From the NCBI GenBank assembly GCA_020746105.1, contig CM036642.1, positions 3,689,501-3,753,500 on the forward strand: a DNA stretch of 64,000 nt, read 5' to 3'. Each line of letters starts with the position of its first letter. Positions within the stretch are counted from its first letter, which is position 1. Below the pieces are notes generated by a model that worked only from the letters and a program-made list of their open reading frames with translations, was not told the DNA's origin and did no database searches. Positions 1 through 12,300 of the stretch are shown piece after piece. The translations under genes were made by a program, and so were the position numbers. The DNA comes from Trogon surrucura (Eukaryota > Chordata > Aves > Trogoniformes > Trogonidae).

Positions 1-840
<840 letters not shown>

Positions 841-2764
841 TTACCTCGTAGCCCAAGTCATGGAGTTTACAAGCCTGTCAACCCCAGCCTTCCAAAACTG
901 CAGATCGGTCTCCAAAAAATTCAGAGAACTGGCATAAAGATTTCGAGATGAACTTGCGAAGTGAGTGAGATTATGGGAAGAAAATATAAATAATTTCTCC
1001 CAACGTTAATACCCTTGTAACACAGATGAGGGATTTGAATTTTAAATATTTTTATTACTATAGCTCTTTTAATGTCTGTAATTGCTTTCTGTAAAAATGA
1101 AACCTCCTCCATTCCTTTACACATTTGCTTGCCTGCTTTGCAGGATGATGATTACGCAAGTGGAAAAAGAGAAGGAGGTGGGGAGGGAAGAAAAGCTATT
1201 TGCACTTGTTGTCCCTAAGTTTCATAAGGTCTGTGTGGAAACCAAGGCACCAACAGACCCAGTGAAACGTGGATCCACGTGTTAGTTGTAAACGCACCAC
1301 GCAAAGGCAAATTTGTGGGTTCACCACTTGTAGCACACTCTCTGGCCCCGCTGCTCTTGCACTGTTTTCCTGAACAGAAAGAGGACTAATCGCCTCCTGC
1401 AGAGCTTTGCTGGGGGATCCTTCCTCACCCCCAACGGACCTCCTCACCTAAAGGCAGGCAGGGAGGAAGGGCCAGTGAAAGGCTGGAGCCTGCGGGAGGA
1501 AGGGAGGGAAAAAAAGCCAAGCCAAGGTGATCTGTGAGTCTGCCTAGAAAGGAGGGGTCACGAAGAAGGTGATATTTCACACTCCACACAGGGCTGCTTC
1601 ATTGGACAAGCTCAGTGCCAGATTTTTGCAATCGTTTCCAGGCAGCTATTACAGATTCCTAGGAGGTTCGGGCTGGAATGAATTATGAGCTAGGGAAAAT
1701 TTCTGCCTAGCCAGACATTTACCCACAGGGTTTTTAAAAGGCACCAATAATCACAACGTGGTGTGTGAGTAGCTGAGCCTTATGTAAACACCAGCAGATT
1801 ACTAAGATGGGATCAATTCATCTGTGGAACGTGGCATGTGAGGAATTTTATCCTCGAGAAAAGCCTAAAGCTTCCTAAATCTCTCCTGTCTGTTCTTAAA
1901 ATGGTTTGCAGGTACAATTGTCCTGGGGAGAGCTCTCCCAGCAAAGTCCCTCGTGAAGACAGAGTTTATTTTAACCTCTCCCAGTTCTCCAAACTGAATG
2001 CAACTCTATTAGTAAAGTCACACACTAAATAGATGGCAAATATGTCACACCAAAGGTACCTCAGGTGAAAGCTCTATGGACGTTTCCATTCCCACCCAGG
2101 GCCAATATAAAGATGCTGCTGAAGGAAGCAGCTCCCTGGAGCAGAGACTGGGCTGTTTCTGGCTTTAGCTGGAACTGTACTTTGACAGACTCTCTCTTTC
2201 TTTGCAGGCTCAAAAGTCATGCAAATGATGAGCTAATCTCTGCCAGCAATAACCTTTGATCCAGGAACGGCACGCAATGTATTATCTGCCCGAATATTAT
2301 CCATTCCAGGCTTCTGATTCTGTTTCCTGATGTTCACTAAACTTCTTGTGATTCACCGAGGTCAGTGTGTCTCCGTTCCAGAGGAGCTCTGCAAACCTGA
2401 GCGCTCTCCAGCCTGAGCACATGTGGGAGTTTGCATTTTCCAGGCTGAGCAACACACTGGGGAAGAAATGGGTTTTGCTTTGTGCTTCTGCACTGTCCAC
2501 AGCTGAGCCCTGGGGAAAGGGAGAGCGGGAAGCAATGGATGGGGGGAAGAGGGGGCAAACATCGCTTGGTTTTCATCCTTCCAGCGCAGTTGAGGCTATA
2601 AATGTCAGCGTGAAACAGGCTTAAAAAAAGACCCGGAGCATTTTGGGAGTAGAGGCAGATACACTTTTTTAACAAAACACCGCTTAAACAAGGCCAAACT
2701 CTTGCTGGGCGAGAGGAGGCCCAGGTGGGCTGGTGTCTGAGACAAATGCATGAGCTGCCACCAC

Positions 2765-3060
2765 CATACCTGGCATTAACCGCGGGATCTGCCCGCATGA
2801 GCAGACGGGCTCGCGCTGCCGCTGCAAAGGATGTTAAACATGGGGGCTGAGCCGGGCTCCTGAAGAGGAACAACAATTAAGCAGCCTTAGGAAGCAAATT
2901 GCAGGGACTGCCAGTCCGGAGGAGGCAGCCGCCTCCTCGCTGCGGATGCTGACAAGGCTCATCTCGGCGCTAATGGTGATGAATGGGGCCTGACGTCAGC
3001 CCCGGGCTCGGGCAGAGGATCCCGCCAAAGCCTCCCACGGCACGGGGGACCAGCGAGGAG
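2765..3060. promoter_or_regulatory. CpG-rich segment with palindromic CRE
   Basis: By hand count about 21 CpG in 300 bases. The full palindrome TGACGTCA (the CREB/ATF site) lies at 2991-2998. CREB-type sites in CpG-rich DNA are often bound in neurons, which suits a GRIK4 intron, but a single 8-base site also occurs by chance. Confidence 0.4.
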
Positions 3061-3769
3061 ACCAGCCCCGCAGAGATTCACAACCTCCCATGGAGCTACG
3101 GAAACAAAAAAACAGCAAAAAAGTCCAAGTGGTGTGAGGGTTTGGGCTGTCTCTGTGTCAGACACGACGAAAACAAGCCTGCAGGACAGCTCTGGGAGTA
3201 CAAGGCTGGGAATTCCTCCTTCTTGGGATTGATCTTCCAGGAGCAGCAGTCCCTGACTTGAATGCCACCACGGATGCTACATCCCCCAAGTGCACACTAA
3301 AGCATCATCCTCAGCAGCGCTGCCCACAGAGCACTGGCAGTGCAGCCAAGGTCAAGGAAAGCAATTTCCCTGGCCTTAAAGGGCTTTCTAGAGAGCTGAA
3401 CTCCGTGTTCAACCTTCAGGACCCCCCTGGCTGGATGAGGGTCACTCCAAACCGGTGTTTGGATTTGTGTAAGGATGTGCATGGATTCTGCCATATGAAA
3501 AGTGACAGCCTGAATGCCTGGGAGCTGCGGCCTCGACACAGGACACAGTCAGGGATGGGACGACCAGCCGTCAGAGCAGATGTCAGCCTCAGGTCTGCCT
3601 TCACCCACCTCCCTACATCTGGACTCTCTCCAGGAGTGGGAGGAAAACATCTGTGCCAGGTGTTCACCGTGCCCATGGCAAAAGCCAGTTGAAGTGAAAT
3701 ACCAAGAACAGGGACCCGCAGGGAAGAGCAGCGAGACCAAGCCAGCTCGCACCACACCCACCGTCCTGT

Positions 3770-4080
3770 GTGCAGCTTCGGCAAATTCAGCAGCACGATG
3801 CAAACCTCTCTGCCCACACCCTCACTGTGTTTGCTCAACAACCCACACACCCTCACTTCCCCACTCCCCCTCATCTCGCACCCCCTCAAGCCCCCCCATG
3901 TCACTCTTGCCAGCACAATATCGCGCAAACAGACTCCCCCTCCCTCCCTCCCTCCCCCCACGCACAGCTTTTCTCACTGAACACCAACACCCACCACCAG
4001 CGGAGAGCAGGGCTCTGCCAGTTTCAAAATATCTTCTCCCTCCTTTCCCCTTCTTGGTATCCCCCATCTTTGGAGCAGTT
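3770..4080. repeat. C-rich low-complexity region with (CCCT)n
   Basis: The plus strand is pyrimidine/C-rich over about 300 bases and includes a TCCC/CCCT run at 3935-3960. The low stop-codon density of such sequence explains long overlapping open frames on both strands here. Confidence 0.6.
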
Positions 4081-6727
4081 GAAGGGAGAGGACCTCTAAC
4101 TGTACAGCACCACCTGGTCACCAGTAAGGGAGCTGGGAAAACCACACCCAAAAAGCTTTAAGGTCCTTTCAGTTCTTGGTGTTGCTGCTCCTGAGGCCAG
4201 ACCCTTCCATGCGAAGGGCAGCTTCACCTCCCTCATCCCAACCAGATTCAAACCATTGACACACACACCAAAAGTCTGGTGTTACTCCACAACATCTCAC
4301 TCCTCACATGATCCTGTGCGGAAGGGGAGAGCCAGAGCCTGTCCCCAGTCACCCCCTCCTCTCTTGGTGCCTTTCTACAGCAGCCCCAGCCCCACCCAAA
4401 CATGCTTGCCCTAGAAACCCCCAGGGATCTGCTGTGTTACCATCACCAAACGTGGTGTGTTGTTTAAACAATGCCAAAGGAAGCCTGGGCAGCTGACACA
4501 GGCTGCACAAAACACACGGCCAGTCTGCACGAAGCTTGCTCCTGCCACGGCTGTTTCGTCCTCCCCGTCCCCTGTACCCTGTCCTGGGTGAGTGGGATGG
4601 GTTCTCTGCAGAGGGGACTGTCACCTCGTGCTGGTACCCAGCCAGCCAGGATCCCAGCTGCATCAGAGAGAGGTTTCTGGGAGGTCTTTCAGCAAAACCG
4701 CAGCGTCGGGTTCCTGCCAACAAAGCTTCCTGGCAAAAAACAAACCACACCACCTCCTGTCAGCTCCGCTCTGTCCTCTGGGGACATTCCCGAGATGGGT
4801 AAATTCAGGAACTGTTGCTCAGGGATGTCTCAGGCACAAGCCCATCTCCTCTGGGAGGAGCCGAGTGCCAACGGCTCGCTGTGAGCCGACGGGCAGGCAC
4901 TGAGCACAGCCACCGTGGCACCACGCTGCCAAGACAGCAAACGCAGGCGTGGCAGAACAAGGAGAAGGCTGTCACGTTACGGTGAAAACGCATTCGTTGG
5001 CTTGTATCAGGCCAGCGAATTCATTTCAGCTCAAGGATGTGCTGGAGACAGGGAGAAAGAGAAGAGCAGACAACCGTCAGCGACTCAGCCAGACACTGTA
5101 CTGCAGCGGGAAGGAGCAAGACATAATTCTTCCAGCCCTATTGTCCCCTAAGGCTCTGACGCCAAAAAAGCAGGAGATGGGAAGATTTGCTGTTCCCCCT
5201 TGTTTGCTCGTTAGGGATAGCACGCGTGTACAGCGTCAGCCCAACTGCTGGAGGCTGGAGCTGTCTGTGCCCGAGCCGGCAAGGCTAACGGGGCAGAGAG
5301 CAGCTTCCCTCCCCTGCTCCGTCAAGGAAGGAGGGAGGTGTTCAGCCTCCCTGCCCCTTATGCACAGAGGGACAAATTACTCAGTGTTTTCTGAGTTGGT
5401 GACATGTCTCACTAAAGAACGGGCTTGAGACCTTCCGAGCGACTTCTCCCAAGCCAAGTCCCCGCTGGCTGACCACAAGGCGTACGGGTTTCCTGACGAC
5501 AGGTCAGACTGCTGACCTAGGCACAAGAGTCTCCACAGATCTTCCACTCATCCCCCCAAGCCATTCCAGTCCCCCTCTTCCTTAGCTCTTCATTAGTTTT
5601 GTGAGCAGGTCGATAAGATATGTACGGGTGAATCTGGGTCAACAACAGATTTATGTTTATATAGCATCCTTCTCAATCATATCATGGAGCACAATTAGCT
5701 GTAATAGAATTTTCAGCACTTAAGAATAAATCAATAGCTGGTCAATTTAGAAGCAATAAAATGAAACACTTTTCCCATATAGCCTGTAGTTGCTCTGAGG
5801 AGATTCAGTGCCACAGAGGGATTACAAAGGAAAAAAGAAATACTGGAAAGGTATTGCACGGAGCTGAATAATTTTCTGACCTCCTGGTCCTGGACACTAA
5901 GTGCGTGTCAGTGAAATCTCACTTTCTGATAGCTCATCAGGGTCAAGGAGGAATCACTTCCTACAGTAATACAGCACAAGTGCAGAGCTTTTATTTTGTG
6001 TAGGATTTGGGAAGTTTTGACCACTGTGACAGGTTCCTGTCCCAACTGATGCTCTCTCTGTGCTAAAGGTTCTACAGAGAGAAGTGCTCAAGAGACAAAC
6101 TGGAAGAGCAACGTGTGCGCCCAGCATAGGATCTCCTGGCTTTTCTGCCTCGAGTGCTCCTGAAGTGGGATAGGGTACGAACAAGGGGCTGAAACAGAGG
6201 ACAAACGTCCCAAAGTGGGAGGGCTGACTGTCAAGGAAGGAAAGAAACTTCATGGGCAGTGAAATGACCTCAGGAAGTGGTGTCCCAACCAGCCCTGAAT
6301 AAACCCAGCAGCATGCGCACGGCCAGCTCTGCCCTGGCTGACCAGATCCAAAGAGCCAGTCCCTGGGGCTGATCAAAAACTTGCTGAAACCGTTATAAAG
6401 ACTCTAAAGAACAAAGCAGGAATGGCTTTTTCTCTTCTCCAGTTTTTGATTTCGCCAGTTCTGCCCTGCTGAAGCAGAAGTAAAAATCCTCCTAAATAAG
6501 GCTCAAGCTGCAGAAGAAACAAATGGTTCCCATCTGAAGATGAAGTTAAAACCCTTATCACTAAAGAAAAACAACCCTCTAGAAGCTCCCGTTTAATGGA
6601 GAGGCACTGCCAAGGTTAGCAGGCCAAAAAATTGATGGCTGTTCCCTTCCTTTGTTTGCATAGATCACACGCCGCTCTCTGAACCTTCCTTCTTGCCTCC
6701 CGAAAGCAATGTTGCAGAACTGCAATA

Positions 6728-6756
6728 GTGTGTGTATATACACAGAGAGAGAGAGA
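6728..6756. repeat. compound microsatellite (GT)n(AT)n(AC)(AG)n
   Basis: A short GT run passes through TATATA and CAC into a GA run of about six units. Confidence 0.7.
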
Positions 6757-7726
6757 TGTATAAAAACTATGCTAATAGCCCAGAGCATTTGCAAACAACC
6801 ATAGAGAAGGCTCCTTAAGAAGAAACAGGTGGAGGTGGGATCTCAGCTGGCATCAAGAGCTATCTCTGGAGAAGGACAACCCAGGAGACAGATTGCTAGT
6901 TCAGGAGGGATCTCCAGTCTGTACCATGCCCTGTCCCTGACCTGCAGCAAGTCTTTCAGACACCGTGTTGTCCCACTACCTTCTAGAGATGCTCACTCAT
7001 CTGTCGCAGCCGGGAGCAAAGCTGTAGCAGGAGCCCCAGAGCCCTGCCTGGAGCCCCAGGGGACAGATCTGGGTCCTCGTTCTTCTGTTTCGCAGGATGC
7101 ACCACTGCTGTGAGGGTAATGAGGGGGTGGCTCAGGGGCTCCTCTCATGCTGTGCCACGGTTTATCATAAATACACCTCACTGTGGGTTTGCCACCAGCT
7201 GAGAAACTGTTGCTGGGTCCTCACAGGTAACAACAAGGCAGGGTAGAAATCGCTGAGTGAGGAAGCACTGGCTTAAATAATATCAATCTTAACGTTAGCT
7301 TTGGCTAAGCCTATTGCACTAAGGATCTCAGACCATTTCACGGAACTGCACCTAAGCTTCAGGATCCTTGGGGAAGGACTGCCTTCAGGAGAACAAAGAG
7401 CAGGGTGGCTGAGCACACACATACGCACAAGTGCTGTCAAACCCAGGAAAAGCAGTCAGCTTGTCATCCAGCTGCTGTGCAGCAACACGGGGAAGCACAG
7501 CCATGAAAAAGAAGGAAATGCATGCACTTCCAGCAAACACAAAATGTTCCTCTCCAAAAACAGCACTCAAACTCAAGGAGCTGGAATGAACCTGCCCAAA
7601 CTTTTCTGGGTAGAAATGTCATTCTTGCTTCCCTCCCAAACAGTGTGTTTTTCCAAGTTTCCTTGAGCTTCTATCAATCCCCGCATACTCTCTTGCTTGG
7701 AGTTTCCATTAATGTTTTCACTTGGG

Positions 7727-7755
7727 AAAAAAACAACCAACCAACCAAACAAAAA
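7727..7755. repeat. A-rich tract with AACC units
   Basis: An A run is followed by repeated CAACCAAC units and CAAACAAAAAC. Confidence 0.6.
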
Positions 7756-8056
7756 CCCCCTTTGTATCAAGCTCTTAAGCAGGGATCCTGAAGTCCAGGT
7801 CTCCTTTCCAACAAAGCGAGCACCCCTGAGAGCTGGGGCCTGACTCCACTGAGTGCTCACACACTGTCACATCATCCCAGCAAGCACCTTTGCCATCGGG
7901 AGAACACTTTAATCAGAGATCCTCTGGTCAAAGTCTCCCAAATGGGCTAAAACCTCCATGCCTCCTTATCATGCTGAAGCACTTAATAAAGCATCAAGGC
8001 TTTTCATTGCCAAGTCCCACTAGAGCACAGTTAAAAAGAGCAGCTAATTCACTCAC

Positions 8057-8260
8057 CCGAGCAATCAGCTCCCCGACCATCCCTGTCCATGTGCCGTTCG
8101 CCTCGGGGACTCCATAGACACCATCGCCAACGAGGTGGATTTTATAGTTGAAACGCAGGATCTCTGCCAGCTCCTTCAGCATGTCCACGCAGAAGCCCTC
8201 GTAGCGGTCGTTGCCTTCCAGCTCCTGATGGTTCCACTTCAGCATTAAGTAAGGGTTTTC
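8057..8260 (-). CDS. GRIK4: GRIK4 exon E10: S1 ligand-binding segment
   Basis: This 204-bp exon encodes the first large part of S1 in the glutamate-binding domain (Lig_chan-Glu_bd family): [68 protein letters not shown]. The motifs [20 protein letters not shown] and [11 protein letters not shown] identify a kainate subunit and specifically GluK4. NGT is a glycosylation sequon. The acceptor is TTTCAATGCAG and the donor CGG/GTGAGTGA; phase 0 on both sides. Oddities: Trp (codon TGG at 8234-8236) where I recall Gly in human GluK4, and His for Arg in KIHLVGDG. It is the longest coding exon here. Confidence 0.98.
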
Positions 8261-9208
8261 CTGCATTGAAACTGGGCAGCTGTCATTCCCATCTTAGCCG
8301 AGGCATCCCACCAGCGGGGCAGAGAGGGTAGGGGGTTCTCTGGCAGAGGGTCCAATAAGGGGCACCCAAGCCAACCCTCCACCCCCATATATCCCCCTCA
8401 ACCAGGGCGAAAGAGAGATGGAAAGCTGGTCTGATGACCACCCAGGTGGTGTGAAGCCAGCAGAGCTGTTTCTACACTAGTATCCACTGCTGTGTCAGCG
8501 ATGTGCAGCAGATTCATCCCAGCTGAGGTTCTGAGGCAGAACTAAGGGATCATGCTTTGTGGGCTTTTTCCAACTGGCATGTGCCAGAGCAGCCCAGCAG
8601 GACACACAGATCCCAGCTTCTCTCAGCAGACAGCCCCTTCTCCAGTTTGTTCTCATTTTCAACCAACTTTGTGGGGCAGGGGGAAATAGCACCCAGAGTT
8701 CTTCGGGATTACGTTCTTAAGGAAGGAGCAGAGGTACTGGAAAACATCATGGGACATGCAGCACATGGAAGGGACAGTGGTGCCTGCAGATGTGAAGTCT
8801 TGGTTCATGAAAGTTCTACCCATCTTGGCAAATTTCAGTAATTTTATGGGGAGAAGGGACAACTGTGCCCTCCAACTTACCAGCTGTACGTAAAACAAGA
8901 ACTCCATTCAGAGATGAATGTAAAATGGCAACTTATCCCCATCCCAGCCCTCTCCCCAGCTGCTTCTGAATTCATCAAATATCATTTCCATATGAAACAT
9001 CAACTTGAGTTTAATTACACTGTCATGAATTGTCCTCAGTGCTGTAATTAGAGATTTGATGGTCTGTTCTTTATGAAATCAGTGTGCAGTGCTGCATGCT
9101 GGGGGCCAAGGGGGGCAGGAAGAGGAAATAATATTCTAGCTGATTGACACCCCTAAGCATTGGGCTGGCAAAGAGCTAATGGGAACTGCAGGTGACCCCC
9201 TCACTTAC
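8261..9208 (-). other. GRIK4 intron 9 (0.95 kb)
   Basis: This is the shortest complete intron in the window. Its part nearest E9 contains an AT-rich block (about 8.97-9.08 kb) with homeodomain-like TAATTA sites. I see no repeat or additional exon. Confidence 0.85.
8965..9085. promoter_or_regulatory. AT-rich candidate conserved noncoding element
   Basis: The block stands out from GC-rich surroundings and carries an exact inverted repeat, TAATTACA at 9012-9019 and TGTAATTA at 9043-9050, 23 bases apart. TAATTA is the core of homeodomain binding sites. It lies 124-244 bases downstream of E9 on the gene's strand, so it could instead be an intronic splicing element. Conservation itself cannot be seen from one sequence. 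Confidence 0.3.
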
Positions 9209-9316
9209 CAGGATGGTGGTGACAATGAGCGTGGTGTTGAACAGACTGTCTGATATGTTGGAGGAGAAGATCCTGTTGTCCATGCTGAGTCCTTCAGAAA
9301 CGTGCCAGTGGCCGAT
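9209..9316 (-). CDS. GRIK4: GRIK4 exon E9: linker from amino-terminal domain to S1
   Basis: This 108-bp exon encodes [20 protein letters not shown] and [16 protein letters not shown]. It covers the last strand of the amino-terminal domain, the linker, and the first strand of the ligand-binding domain (LIVTTIL, just before ENPY). There are two N-glycosylation sequons, NIS and NTT. It is the most diverged exon in the window compared with remembered human ([20 protein letters not shown]), as expected for a linker. The acceptor is TTATCTCTCCAG and the donor CTG/GTAAGTGA; phase 0 on both sides. Confidence 0.96.
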
Positions 9317-12300
9317 CTGGAGAGATAAACAGCGCAATAAGGGAATTTACGGGGCAAATTACTGCACGCACCTGCCATATGGCTCTGGTGACTGACAACC
9401 ATCAAGCTGGCCCTGCAAGAGGTGTTTATGAATGCTCCATTACCTTTACAATGCACCCCACCACGGGCCGGCAGAGAGATTAACCCGCTGGTGCAGAGCC
9501 CTGGCACGACCCACCCGCGCGACAACGCCAAAATGCTGTCCCAGTGCCACAGCTAATGACTCTCAGCTCTTCACGCGGGTGCCCTGTGCTACGGACACAG
9601 CGCGGAACAGCTTCAGGAAGAGCTGAAGTCTCACAGCTCCACAGCAAAAGCCTAGAAATGGGGAGACAGGGCTCCGGCCACTGACTCCCATCTCTGTAAC
9701 TTTGAACAAAGGTCTCACCTGCCTGCAAGCAAAACCTCCCCCTGCCCTCCCCTGAGGTACAGGCTGGGAGAGGCACTGTGAGTTCCTCACAGGAAAATCC
9801 CAGAGCAGCAGTGCCAACGTGGGGCAGATGCTTTCCAGCCCTGATCAGCAGCTCCACCTTGGCAGGTGGTGAAATGAAGCCACGTTCCCAGCAGTGCTGC
9901 ACTGTGACTCACCCCTACCTGCTGTAACGGATGCCAACTATTACACTGTGATTAAGTACCTCAAAACCCTTGGATTCAGGGTCACCACTCAACAGCTCCA
10001 CAGACAGCTGGGTTCCCCCACCCCAAGCATCAGTGCCACTGCAGCAAACCTAATTCCCACCACCGGTGGTGAGGACCAGTCCCCCAACGCTTGGGAGGAC
10101 GTTGTGACTCAGCTGTGACGCAAGGCAACCAGCGGCTGCCTTCAGCCAGGGGGAGGAATATTCAACAGGAACCTAATTTTAACTTCAAGAGCCTAATCTC
10201 CCTCCCTCAGAGCTCTGGGCAGGGAGATCAGCACCTCCAGCAGCTCGTTCAGAGCATACAAATTAGGCTCTTTCTTATGCTCCCTAACATAGCCCCTGGT
10301 TTTTCTCTTGGATAGACTGTGGCCGCTGCCTCTGAGACCCCTTCTCTCTCTTTTTTTGTCCTGCAAAGTCTCTCTGTCCCCAGCAGGCCCCAGCTTTCTG
10401 CATGCTGGATTGCTGGCCACAGCCTACGTCCTTTGCCACCACCGAAGTGAGCTGCCACAGCCCTAAGAGATAAGCGGTGACCCCAACGTGCAGCGGAGTC
10501 TTGACGGCTCCTCCGCAGCCATGGTGCCAAAGAAAATGTGCTCGTGCTGACACGAGCTGCCCCAGATGCTGCTGGTCTAAGGCAGGTTATCCTTTCGCTG
10601 TGCCACAGTTGTCAGGGTTGTAGGAACAAATCGATTTCTCTTCCATCAAACGGTAATCTTATTATGTTCAAAGGGGTGAGCGGAAGGCAACGCCGAGCTA
10701 CGGGCCAGGCGGGTGCACGGCCATGGAAATGAACGGGAGGCACGCTGATTTACACCGCCCCAGGACTGACTCCATGCTCTCAGTCGCTTTTCTTGGCAGT
10801 GCTTTGCCTCTGGCAATGACTGATGGCTTGAGAACTTCAGAGTCACTTCCCAGCTCACGCATCCGAGCCAAACGCCACCTGAAACTGCAGCCATGCTGCT
10901 ACGCTGCTGGCAGACTGAATCGCTCTGGACAAAGAGGAAAGGGCCGAGTCCTTTCTTCTCCTGGCTGTCGGTTCAAATCTGGCCCCAGCGACTGACAAGT
11001 CATCTGTGAGGAGTCCCAAATCCAGTCCCCTCATCTTGAGGCACAAGGAGCAGTGGGAAACGCAAGCAGGACAGCTTACGCTCGACGGCTCTGCAGAAGG
11101 AGAGCAGGCAGGGAAAGCAAAGGACAGTCACGTGCACGTCTGCTCTCCTCCCCGGCTGCAATCAAGGCACCGGGATGCAGGAACACAGGCACAGCCAGCT
11201 GAGTCCCAGGGGGGACTTGTTTACTCTACAGAGAACACAACAGAGATGATTCCTCCGAGCTCTCAGCCCAGCCCCTTCACCAACGTTAATGATGCCCTGC
11301 TAAAAGCACCTGTCACGGCAAGGACCTTTGAATGTGTTGGCAGCGTTAACTCTTGGTGTTTCCCCATGAGAAGCAGAGGCACTGGGGGTCATCAGCCTCA
11401 CCTGACAGGCGGGGAGATGGAGGCACACGATGGAGCTGCAGAGCAGGCTGCGAGCAGATCTCGGGCATTCTGTTCTCTTGACTGCTTGTTGTGGCTTAAC
11501 CACCATCAAGCTTGTTGCACCACAGTGATGCTGTAGTGCAGGACTCGTCTCTGGGAACGACAATCCCAAATGGGGAGATTTACCACGTACTGCACGGACA
11601 GGGAGTCCTTGAAGCACAGGTTTAGCTGACCTGCGCAGGGTCTGCTTTGGTGCAGCGGCGTGGATTTATCCCAGCTGTATTCCCCAACTGTGAGCAAAGG
11701 TGCTTGCTTCTTGCTGTGATTACTAAACAACAGACCCTCTCTGCAGCAATCGCCTCTCCGAGCAAGTGATCAGTCATAAACATTGCCTAATTTTTTTTTC
11801 CTCCCAGATTTCACAACCAGAGATTAGTGACAGATTAACTTTAATTTTAACAGCCCTCACTGTTCTCAAATTTGTCCCTCCCTGCTGGCACACTGAGACT
11901 AATTGACTGCCTCCTCCTCTGACAGCGCAGTGGGTTTGACCTTGCTTTTAACACTGCACCAGAGCCAAACGCTCCCATGCGCTGGGGCACTTCCACCCCA
12001 TCCTGGTTTGTTCCAGCTCACCACTGGCCCTCCTCGCAGTGTGACAAAGCCACTAATTGACTCCTCACACTGCTCGCTCTGTCTGAAGTACGATGTGTCA
12101 GAGGATGTCTGGGGTGGTCAGATCTCTCCCCCTCCTGCAAGACGGATGTCAAGGTGATTTTAATCATCTCTATCTACATATACGGAGCCTCTGAAAAAGA
12201 GAAAACACATTCATCCGCAGAACGTGTTAGGAAACAATTAAATGCCCTGCACAGACAATCCTGTTGTTAAGGCTCTGGACTAGGACTTAAGGGTGTTTAG

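Noticed and set aside
3416..4161. Overlapping long open frames on both strands (181 and 215 codons)
   Set aside because: The region is C-rich low-complexity DNA with few stop codons; the proteins are Pro/Ser-rich or Gly/Arg-rich and match nothing I know.
10960..10995. tRNA-like B box GGTTCAAATCTGGCC
   Set aside because: No acceptor, D or anticodon stems can be formed around it, so it is not a tRNA gene; at most an old SINE trace.
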